Origin: Oscillospiraceae bacterium
GTDB lineage: Bacteria; Bacillota; Clostridia; Saccharofermentanales; Saccharofermentanaceae
NCBI GenBank assembly: GCA_902782985.1
Contig: CACZPC010000177.1
Coordinates: 1 to 7,608, forward strand
DNA length: 7,608 bases
Direction of reading: 5' to 3'
Shown here: positions 1 through 5,760 of the stretch, one piece after another
Numbering within the stretch: the stretch's first letter is position 1
How the letters are laid out: every line of letters starts with the position of its first letter
The notes under the pieces: model-generated
Seen by the model: only the letters and a program-made list of their open reading frames with translations
The model's database searches: none
Told to the model about the DNA's origin: nothing
Program-made: the position numbers and the translations under genes

Positions 1-458
1 GCAAATCCCTTGCTCTTATACTTTTTCTTAAGTGACTTAAGCTCCATATCCTTAGTGCTCTTAGAAGGTCTCATTAGAGCTGCAGCCCATATAAGTCCCG
101 TAAGCTCGTCTGCTGCAAATAAGACCTTCTCCATCTCTCTTGTCGGCTCTACGTCGATCGTAGTTCCGTTACCAACGGTAATACCGTATCCGTGGGAGCA
201 TACAGCGTGAATTACATCGTCGCTTACTCCGCCTTCCTTAAGAAGTTCGGGGGCCTTGATGCAGTGCTCATCAGGATAGAGCTCGAAGTCTATATCATGC
301 AGGAGGCCGACTATACCCCAATATTCTGCTTCATCAGCATATCCCAGTTCATTTGCATACCACCTCATGACTTCTTCCACGGTAACTGCATGCTGAATAT
401 GGAATGGATCCTTGTTGTATTTAGTAAGTAATGTGAATGCTTCGTCTCTTGTGATCAT
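1..458 (-). CDS. HD-domain hydrolase, 3' end cut by window edge
   Basis: The frame opens at ATG 458 on the minus strand and runs off the left edge after 152 codons with no stop. An AGAGGAAG ribosome binding site lies just upstream. The protein shows the metal-binding residues of the HD phosphohydrolase superfamily in order: H23 (in HIQHAV), the H54-D55 doublet (GLLHDID), H84 and H89 (VIHAVCSHG) and D117 (LFAADELTG). This matches the small single-domain HD/HDIG proteins common in Clostridia, which as I recall are about 180-190 residues, so a few dozen C-terminal residues are probably missing. No second domain is seen. The family hydrolyses phosphate ester or nucleotide bonds with bound metals in the cytoplasm, but the substrate cannot be read from sequence. 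It follows the acetyltransferase gene by 39 bp on the same strand, so the two are probably cotranscribed. Confidence 0.85.
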   Translation of the reverse strand, partial: MITRDEAFTLLTKYNKDPFHIQHAVTVEEVMRWYANELGYADEAEYWGIVGLLHDIDFELYPDEHCIKAPELLKEGGVSDDVIHAVCSHGYGITVGNGTTIDVEPTREMEKVLFAADELTGLIWAAALMRPSKSTKDMELKSLKKKYKSKGF

Positions 459-497
459 ATAATCTTCCTCTCAATTCAGGTTTATTCTATCCTATTG

Positions 498-989
498 TCA
501 TTTCTTATCAAAGGTCAGCCTCATCTGATACCAGATAACGCCTCCGTGAGAAGATGAACTTAAGCCTTCGTTTACGAATCCGAACTTCGAATAGTATGAG
601 ATAAGCTCCTCTTTACAGGTAAGTACCAGTCCTTCTCTTCCCTGTTCTCTTGCCATATCCGTAAGCTTACGTATAAGCATTCCGGCATATCCCTTTCTCC
701 TGCATGAGGGGATGGTATTAACTCCGAATATCATCTGCCACTTGCCTTCAGGGTCATGCAATGAAGCATCCTCGTACATGATGTCTTCAAGGTCGGGGGC
801 ATCCGTTACCATACCGTCTACAAAAGATACGAGCCTGTCTTCGATAAAGAGCAACACGAAATGCTCAGGATATGCTTCGAGCCTCTTACGAAAGTCTTCT
901 GAAGAAGCCGCTTCAGCAGAAGGAAAGCACAGAGCTTCAACTTCTGCTATGGCATTAAGATCATCTATGGCGGCAGTGCGGATCAACAT
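498..989 (-). CDS. GNAT family N-acetyltransferase
   Basis: This 163-residue protein has the length and layout of a single-domain GNAT acetyltransferase, which moves an acetyl group from acetyl-CoA to an amine. Residues 1-20 form the usual first strand and helix (MLIRTAAIDDL). The acetyl-CoA pyrophosphate loop, motif A, is R97-R-K-G100-Y-A102, preceded by the strand FGVNTIP. The C-terminal part has Y132-Y133 followed by KFGF, the usual position of the catalytic tyrosine and the beta-bulge strand, and then a Ser-rich turn (about 144-150) before the last strand. The overall look is closest to the arylalkylamine N-acetyltransferase-like bacterial subgroup; that placement is from memory. The substrate is unknown. 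The start is ATG 989, with a weak AAGGT-type site upstream. It heads a two-gene minus-strand unit with the HD hydrolase and diverges from the purine permease. Confidence 0.88.
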   Translation of the reverse strand: MLIRTAAIDDLNAIAEVEALCFPSAEAASSEDFRKRLEAYPEHFVLLFIEDRLVSFVDGMVTDAPDLEDIMYEDASLHDPEGKWQMIFGVNTIPSCRRKGYAGMLIRKLTDMAREQGREGLVLTCKEELISYYSKFGFVNEGLSSSSHGGVIWYQMRLTFDKK

Positions 990-1029
990 CTGTAATTACC
1001 TTATACATCCTGTCTTTATACGTTCATAA

Positions 1030-1058
1030 ACACTAACACCATTTACCTACTGCGTCAA
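1030..1058 (-). promoter_or_regulatory. Candidate promoter for the acetyltransferase-HD unit
   Basis: On the minus strand, TTGACG (1058-1053) matches the -35 consensus at five of six bases. After a 17-nt spacer it is followed by TAGTGT (1035-1030), a poor -10 that is preceded by TG one base upstream, as in extended -10 promoters. Transcription would begin about 35 nt upstream of the ATG at 989. The call rests on sequence and position only. Confidence 0.35.
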
Positions 1059-1103
1059 TTCCGCTTTCGGTTTTTTCATGGACAGGAAAGTATTCTTTAT
1101 AAA

Positions 1104-1150
1104 TTGCAATCTCCCTCCTACTTGATTAATATTTAGATATCAGTTTCAAT
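1104..1150 (+). promoter_or_regulatory. Candidate promoter region for the purine permease
   Basis: Two overlapping sigma-A-like candidates are visible. One is TTGCAA (1104-1109), 17 nt, TAATAT (1127-1132). The other is TTGATT (1122-1127), 17 nt, TTCAAT (1145-1150). Each box matches the consensus at four of six bases. The first would give a leader of about 35 nt and the second a very short one. I found no purine riboswitch in this spacer. Confidence 0.3.
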
Positions 1151-1173
1151 CGGAACAAAACGGAGGTGTATGA

Positions 1174-2610
1174 ATGGAAAAGCTGTTTCAATTAAAACAG
1201 AACGGAACGACCGTCCGCACGGAAGTTATCGCGGGCCTTACCACATTCATGACGATGGCATATATCATCGCTTTGAATCCCAATCTTCTTACCAACTTCG
1301 GAGCTGAAGGACAGGGCTTATGGAACGGAGTATTCCTTGCAACATGTATAGCTTCTGCCATAGGTTCCCTTTGTATGGCATTCCTGGCCAACAAGCCTTT
1401 CGTTATGGCCCCGGGCATGGGCCTTAACAGCTTCTTTGCTCTCGTTACGGCAAACATTGCCATGATGACCGGAATGACATATCTTGAGTCTTTCAGAAGC
1501 GCTCTTGTTATCATATTCATTGAAGGTATCGTATTTATCATCCTTTCCGTATTCAACGTACGCGAAAAGATCGTTCAGGCTATTCCCTTAGGCGTTCGCC
1601 TCGGCATCGGTCCTGCCATAGGTCTTATGCTCATGAACATAGGATTCGGTTCTAATGCAGGCGTATTCGTATTCCACGATGACGGTTCCTCTTCACAGTT
1701 CTTCGCCATGAGAGACTTCTTCGGATCCCTCACGGCATCTTCGGCCAAGGACTCAATGGGAACAGGCTATAACATGATGGTACTTACCGTACTTACAATG
1801 TTCATCGGACTTTTTGTTATCGTTGCTCTTTCTCACAGAAAGATAAAAGGTGCCGTTCTTTACGGAATGCTCATTGCTTCTGTATTCTACTGGGCCGGAG
1901 AAGGAATATTCTTCGGGATCAATCCTTTCGAAGGTCTTAAGGATGCAACTTTCATACCTCCCTTTAAGGATCTTGCCGAGGCAACTCTCTTCAAGCTCGA
2001 CTTCGCAGGATTTGCAAAGATAGGTTGGTTCACGGTCATCACTCTTATCATTACTTTCTGCATCATCGACATGTTCGATACCATAGGAACACTTGTAGGA
2101 ACTGCTTCAAGAGCTAATATGCTCGATGAGAACGGATCCATGCCCAAGATGAAGGAAGCTCTTATCTCCGATGCTGTAGGTACTGTAACAGGATCTCTTA
2201 CGGGTACTTCCACGGTTACTACATTCGTAGAGTCTGCTTCAGGTGTTGAAGCCGGAGGAAGGACAGGACTTACTGCCCTTACATCGGCAGTCCTTTTCCT
2301 TCTTTGTATGTTCATCGCTCCTATCGCGGCAATAATCCCCGCTGCAGCCACATCTTCCGCACTTATCTATGTAGGTATCCTGATGCTCAGTAACCTCAAG
2401 GATATCGACTTTACGGATATCTGCCAGATCCTTCCCGTCGGCATAATGCTGCTGGCAATGCCCATCTCCGGATCCATCGGGCACGGAATCGGACTTGCTC
2501 TTATAAGCTATACCTGTATCAAGGTATTAACAGGCAAGGCAAAGGAAGTATCGGTCCTGACTTATGTCCTCTCCGCTATCTTCCTTATTAAATTCTTCCT
2601 GGCAGTCTGA
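1174..2610 (+). CDS. NCS2/AzgA-type adenine-guanine-hypoxanthine permease
   Basis: This 478-residue polytopic membrane protein belongs to the AzgA branch (COG2252 type) of the NCS2 nucleobase transporters, with bacterial members such as PbuG and GhxP. These are proton symporters for adenine, guanine or hypoxanthine in the cytoplasmic membrane. Diagnostic stretches are the N-terminal VIAGLTTFMTMAYIIALNP (about residues 18-36), NKPFVMAPGMGLN near 73-85, DMFDTIGTLVG at 299-309, and the TM10 segment GTSTVTTFVESASGV at 344-358 followed by EAGGRTG. Long hydrophobic runs fit 12-14 membrane segments. It is somewhat longer than the 430-450 residues I recall for PbuG and GhxP; most of the excess is a polar loop near residues 168-195. 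The start is ATG 1174 behind GGAGGTG (1162-1168). An ATG at 1170 is out of frame. The convergent adenine deaminase gene points to adenine as a likely substrate, but guanine and hypoxanthine remain possible. Confidence 0.93.
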   Translation: MEKLFQLKQNGTTVRTEVIAGLTTFMTMAYIIALNPNLLTNFGAEGQGLWNGVFLATCIASAIGSLCMAFLANKPFVMAPGMGLNSFFALVTANIAMMTGMTYLESFRSALVIIFIEGIVFIILSVFNVREKIVQAIPLGVRLGIGPAIGLMLMNIGFGSNAGVFVFHDDGSSSQFFAMRDFFGSLTASSAKDSMGTGYNMMVLTVLTMFIGLFVIVALSHRKIKGAVLYGMLIASVFYWAGEGIFFGINPFEGLKDATFIPPFKDLAEATLFKLDFAGFAKIGWFTVITLIITFCIIDMFDTIGTLVGTASRANMLDENGSMPKMKEALISDAVGTVTGSLTGTSTVTTFVESASGVEAGGRTGLTALTSAVLFLLCMFIAPIAAIIPAAATSSALIYVGILMLSNLKDIDFTDICQILPVGIMLLAMPISGSIGHGIGLALISYTCIKVLTGKAKEVSVLTYVLSAIFLIKFFLAV

Positions 2611-2617
2611 TACTGAT

Positions 2618-4345
2618 CTAATCAAATAATACGGGGGCGTAGCTCTGGGTGTTAACATCCACTACGCCCTTTGTTATTATGCGAAGCTTAGGAATGACCG
2701 GAAGAGCCGTAAAGGCAAGCGTCATGAAAGGATCGATATCTTCGGGGACACCGAGGCTCCTTGCCTGCTCCTTCATTGTCCTTAACTTATCTTCCACTGT
2801 TTGCGCATCCTCTTCGCACATAAGACCTGCGACAGGAAGGGCAAGAGAAGATAAGACTTTACCGTCTGCCACTACTGCGATACCGCCTTCGTTAGCTCTT
2901 ACGGTATTAGCGGCAAGAGCCATATCTTCGTCATTTGTACCTGCGACGATAAGATTATGTGAATCATGTGCAACACTCGAGGCAACGGCACCTTTCTTAA
3001 TGCCGTATCCCATAAGGAATCCGAGTCCGATATGACCGGTGTCCTTATGCCTCTCAATAACCGCTATCTTGACTATGTCTTCGGACGGTTCTGCTTCGGG
3101 TGAACCGGAATCGACTATGACTTCGTCGGTCACGATCTCTCCGGGGAAGATCTTTATGACCCTCTTCCTGCTTCCTTTTTCGTTTATTCTAAAGTCTTCA
3201 GGAGACACCTCGTGCATATTAAAGCTGTGATATACACGTTTATACTTATCTTTGTCATCGCTCCCCGTGAAGATATCCCTTAGGAGCTTTCCGTTTTCCG
3301 CCACGGGGATCCCGTTCTTAAAGACCTTCTCTACGCTGAATTCATTAAGATCCGATACGACTATAAGATCCGCTCTGTAGCCGGGAGCTACCGCACCCGT
3401 ATCCTTTAACCCGAAGTAAGATGCCGCATTAAACGATGCCATCTTTATCGCATTATAAGGACTCTTACCTGCTTTGATCGCCTCTCTGATTATGTAATCT
3501 ATATGACCTGCCTCAAGAAGGTCACCGGGGTGCTTATCGTCCGTTACGAGCAGGCATCTGTCGCAATACTTATCATCAAATAAAGGAAGAAGTGCATTCA
3601 GATTCCTTGCAGCCGTTCCCTGCCTTATCATGATATACTGACCGCGCTTCAGCTTCTCTTCCGCTTCTTCAATGCTGAAACATTCGTGATCTGACTTAAC
3701 GCCGGCCGCTATATAGGAATTGAGCATCTTTCCGGAAAGCGCGGGCGCGTGACCGTCTACAGTCCTGCCGTTAGCCTCAGCGCCCTTTATCTTCGCAATG
3801 ATGCCATCATCTGCATTGACCGTACCATAGGAATTCATGAGTTCAGCAAGACCCAATACACGATCTTCCCTGTAAAAAGGTTCAAGATGCTCCGCTTCCA
3901 GTACTGCTCCGGCTTCATCCAGCGGTGTTGACGGTACACACGAAGGCAACATGAAAAAGATATCCACGGGCAGATCCTTACTTCGCTCGAGCATAAAAGA
4001 GATGCCTTCTTCTCCGGCCACATTAGCTATCTCATGAGGATCGGTGATGACCGCAGTTGTACCGTGAGGGACTATGGCTTTGGCGAATTCCCCTGGAGTT
4101 AACATGGAGCTTTCGATATGTATATGTCCGTCAATAAGACCCGGACAGACGATCCTTCCTTCAAGGTCTAAGATATCTTCGCCTTCGTATTCACCTATAC
4201 CTGCGATATATCCGTCCTTAATGGCGATATCTCCTGATTCGAGTTCTTTGGTAAAGACATTCAATATCCGTGCATTCTTCAGCACGAGATCAGCCTTAAT
4301 ATCTCCGCGCGCAGCGGCTATCAGTGTCTTAAGATCCTTATCCAC
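2618..4345 (-). CDS. ade: Adenine deaminase
   Basis: This enzyme hydrolyses adenine to hypoxanthine and ammonia in the cytoplasm for purine salvage or nitrogen supply. Numbering from the chosen start gives 575 residues, matching the roughly 577 of the Bacillus-type family. Amidohydrolase metal motifs appear in order: H74-I-H76 (DGHIHIESS), DPHE at 102-105, H199 (VDGHAP), H220 (SDHE) and D269-D270 (TDDKHP). The C-terminal adenine-deaminase domain carries ASSVAHDSHNLIVAGTND. A longer frame opens at TTG 4393, but GTG 4345 has GGAGG 8 nt upstream and begins at the family's usual N-terminus (DKDLKTLIAAARGD). The extra 16 codons would cover a ribosome binding site and a probable promoter. The stop is 7 bp from that of the convergent purine permease, which fits joint uptake and deamination of adenine. 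The NifK-like gene ends 124 bp upstream on the same strand. Confidence 0.96.
   Translation of the reverse strand: MDKDLKTLIAAARGDIKADLVLKNARILNVFTKELESGDIAIKDGYIAGIGEYEGEDILDLEGRIVCPGLIDGHIHIESSMLTPGEFAKAIVPHGTTAVITDPHEIANVAGEEGISFMLERSKDLPVDIFFMLPSCVPSTPLDEAGAVLEAEHLEPFYREDRVLGLAELMNSYGTVNADDGIIAKIKGAEANGRTVDGHAPALSGKMLNSYIAAGVKSDHECFSIEEAEEKLKRGQYIMIRQGTAARNLNALLPLFDDKYCDRCLLVTDDKHPGDLLEAGHIDYIIREAIKAGKSPYNAIKMASFNAASYFGLKDTGAVAPGYRADLIVVSDLNEFSVEKVFKNGIPVAENGKLLRDIFTGSDDKDKYKRVYHSFNMHEVSPEDFRINEKGSRKRVIKIFPGEIVTDEVIVDSGSPEAEPSEDIVKIAVIERHKDTGHIGLGFLMGYGIKKGAVASSVAHDSHNLIVAGTNDEDMALAANTVRANEGGIAVVADGKVLSSLALPVAGLMCEEDAQTVEDKLRTMKEQARSLGVPEDIDPFMTLAFTALPVIPKLRIITKGVVDVNTQSYAPVLFD
2635..2678 (+). 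terminator. Rho-independent terminator of the permease, inside the deaminase coding sequence
   Basis: GGGCGTAG (2635-2642) pairs perfectly with CTACGCCC (2662-2669). Inside it, after a three-base bulge, TGGGTG (2646-2651) pairs with CATCCA (2656-2661) with one G-T wobble, closing a TTAA loop. The stem is therefore about 14 bp. TTTGTTATTAT follows directly on the plus strand, so the element is oriented to end rightward transcription from the permease 25 bp after its stop. On the minus strand no T-run follows the stem, so it is unlikely to terminate the deaminase. All of it lies within the last codons of the deaminase gene. Confidence 0.72.
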
Positions 4346-4353
4346 AGAATGCT

Positions 4354-4358
4354 CCTCC
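4354..4358 (-). promoter_or_regulatory. Ribosome binding site that fixes the ade start
   Basis: GGAGG on the minus strand lies 8 nt upstream of GTG 4345. It makes this GTG the likely start rather than the in-frame TTG at 4393, for which I see no comparable site at the right distance. Confidence 0.8.
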
Positions 4359-4364
4359 GTCACT

Positions 4365-4393
4365 ATGGTATAGGGATATAATAACACTCTCAA
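4365..4393 (-). promoter_or_regulatory. Candidate promoter for ade
   Basis: TTGAGA (4393-4388) followed after 17 nt by TACCAT (4370-4365) resembles a sigma-A promoter, with the -10 box matching at only four of six bases. It lies directly upstream of the GGAGG of ade. If it is real, ade has its own promoter with a very short leader and the TTG at 4393 is part of a -35 box, not a start codon. Confidence 0.35.
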
Positions 4394-4399
4394 AGCACA

Positions 4400-4431
4400 T
4401 CTGATAAGAAAGATCTCCGGTATCAGACCGG
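4400..4431 (-). repeat. Inverted repeats competing with the hairpin upstream of ade
   Basis: Two further helices overlap the 3' arm or loop of the terminator-like stem. TCTGATA (4427-4421) is complementary to TATCAGA (4406-4400) over 7 bp, enclosing the CCGGAGATC arm. CCGGT (4431-4427) is complementary to ACCGG (4421-4417). On the minus-strand transcript these cannot all form together with the 9-bp stem. The arrangement resembles terminator-antiterminator switches, or nested protein-binding dyads. The pairings are read directly; the function is inference. Confidence 0.35.
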
Positions 4432-4462
4432 GCTATGACGCCTCGACCATTATCCGGAGATC
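4405..4462 (-). terminator. Terminator-like hairpin after the nitrogenase-like genes
   Basis: On the minus strand GATCTCCGG (4462-4454) begins 7 nt after the NifK-like stop codon and pairs perfectly over 9 bp with CCGGAGATC (4420-4412), followed by TTTCTTA. The 33-nt loop is unusually long for a simple terminator, and the T-run is weak. The position directly after the stop codon supports a terminator for the nitrogenase-like transcript. It may be conditional, since other inverted repeats overlap it (next entry). Confidence 0.5.
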
Positions 4463-4469
4463 GTATTCA

Positions 4470-5759
4470 TCAGTTATTGTCGTATATATCTTCCGTAAAT
4501 GTTAAGCTTCCGCGATAACCGGCATATGTACGGTTAAATATCAGCCTTTCGCTCATAGGGAAGGATCCGAGGATAAACTGGATATCTTTCTCCAGTGCGA
4601 TCTCCCTGTCGTTGCTGCTTCCGACAAGCAGGGTGATCTCCTCTTCCTCATCCCTGATCGCCTGATTGATCTCATACTGCTCCGTAAGAAACAGTACCTT
4701 GGGAGGCCTTGCATATTCAAGATCTTCTATCTCCCTGATTATACGTTCCTTATCGTCAGGTCTTATGACAGGTTCTGAGACAATGACCAATACAGGAGTA
4801 AAACTGTAGTCATTAGCCAGATATCTCGTAAATCCTACGGCATTATTGGCATCAGATACTACGGCAAATCTCTTCCAGCTCAGAACACCTATCGATTGCG
4901 AAAGATATTTATATACATATTCCTCTTCATCACGGATGACTTTCTCTACAAGATCCTTATCAAGATCAAGTGCCTCGGCTACCTTACGAACGAATCTCGT
5001 CGTATCGGTGGCACCGACAAACAAACCCGGGATACGTAAGCTCGGCACACCGAACTTACTTTCAAACTTGGATGCGGGTCCCTTAAACAACCAGGGATTG
5101 ATGATTATATTAAGAGCCGCAGATGAGCACTTACGTATGGTATCGATACCCTGTCCCTTGGTAAAGAAAGTATTTACCTTTAGTCCGAGTCTTGAGAGGA
5201 TTCGATCTATCTCCTCCAGCGTTCCGCTCCAGAAAGGATCATGATAAGGGATTATTCCGAAGATATTAACGAGCTTGTCGTCTTTCGGAAGGTCCGGTTC
5301 GATTATCTTATCCAGAAATGTATTCCAGACTGTCTCATAACCGAGATTACTGTCGCCGATGAATCCCGGAGCTTCTATGGGATACACCGGATAACCCTTC
5401 TCGAGGAATTCCTCCGTAACGCTTGCAACGTCATCTCCTATGATTCCGGCCGTACATCCCGTCAGTACGAAATAAGCATCAGCATCGATAATATCTATCG
5501 AGCCCTGAATAGTAGTCCTGAGCTTATCGGTACCTCCGAATACGACTTCCTTCTCGAGCATATTGCTGGACGGCAGCGATACTCCGCTGACAAAGCATGC
5601 ATGCTTATGACCTGACTGTCCCTGATCAGAAGCCGTCGTCTGCATACAGCAGCCCGGACCGGAGTGATATACGGGGCATACACGATCGATCGCACCGAGT
5701 ACGGAATTTATTCCTGCAAGGACGCATCCGCCCTTAGGATTCTCCATTATCTGTGACAC
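4470..5759 (-). CDS. NifK-like (beta) subunit of a nitrogenase-superfamily enzyme
   Basis: This 429-residue protein (counted from GTG 5759) belongs to the nitrogenase component 1 family, beta side. It has cysteines at the NifK P-cluster positions: C12 (GGCVLAG, for NifK Cys70), C37 (SGPGC, for Cys95) and C102 (LTGCTAGIIGDD, for Cys153). The VFGG motif follows at 73-76. The NifK Ser188 position is Gly132 (APGFIGD). The C-terminus has FNRTYAGYRGSL, matching the FDRHH...GYEGA end of NifK. NifK of A. vinelandii is 523 residues; this one lacks the N-terminal extension and is compact. It presumably pairs with the NifD-like subunit as an alpha2beta2 protein in the cytoplasm. The frame extends upstream to 5843, but that would overlap the NifD-like gene by 83 nt. 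GTG 5759 has GGAGG 8 nt upstream and starts one base after the NifD-like stop, implying translational coupling. Substrate unknown. Confidence 0.9.
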   Translation of the reverse strand: MSQIMENPKGGCVLAGINSVLGAIDRVCPVYHSGPGCCMQTTASDQGQSGHKHACFVSGVSLPSSNMLEKEVVFGGTDKLRTTIQGSIDIIDADAYFVLTGCTAGIIGDDVASVTEEFLEKGYPVYPIEAPGFIGDSNLGYETVWNTFLDKIIEPDLPKDDKLVNIFGIIPYHDPFWSGTLEEIDRILSRLGLKVNTFFTKGQGIDTIRKCSSAALNIIINPWLFKGPASKFESKFGVPSLRIPGLFVGATDTTRFVRKVAEALDLDKDLVEKVIRDEEEYVYKYLSQSIGVLSWKRFAVVSDANNAVGFTRYLANDYSFTPVLVIVSEPVIRPDDKERIIREIEDLEYARPPKVLFLTEQYEINQAIRDEEEEITLLVGSSNDREIALEKDIQFILGSFPMSERLIFNRTYAGYRGSLTFTEDIYDNN

Positions 5760-5760
5760 G

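Noticed and set aside
1060..1076. Terminator in the divergent spacer (CCG-CTTT-CGG followed by TTTTTT)
   Set aside because: The stem is only 3 bp, and no rightward gene ends there.
990..1173. Purine riboswitch upstream of the permease
   Set aside because: The conserved three-way-junction bases of the class are absent from this spacer, although purine permeases often carry one.
1887..2351. Minus-strand open frame opposite the permease, with similar frames opposite the acetyltransferase, deaminase and NifK-like genes
   Set aside because: These are low-complexity shadows of conserved genes on the other strand.
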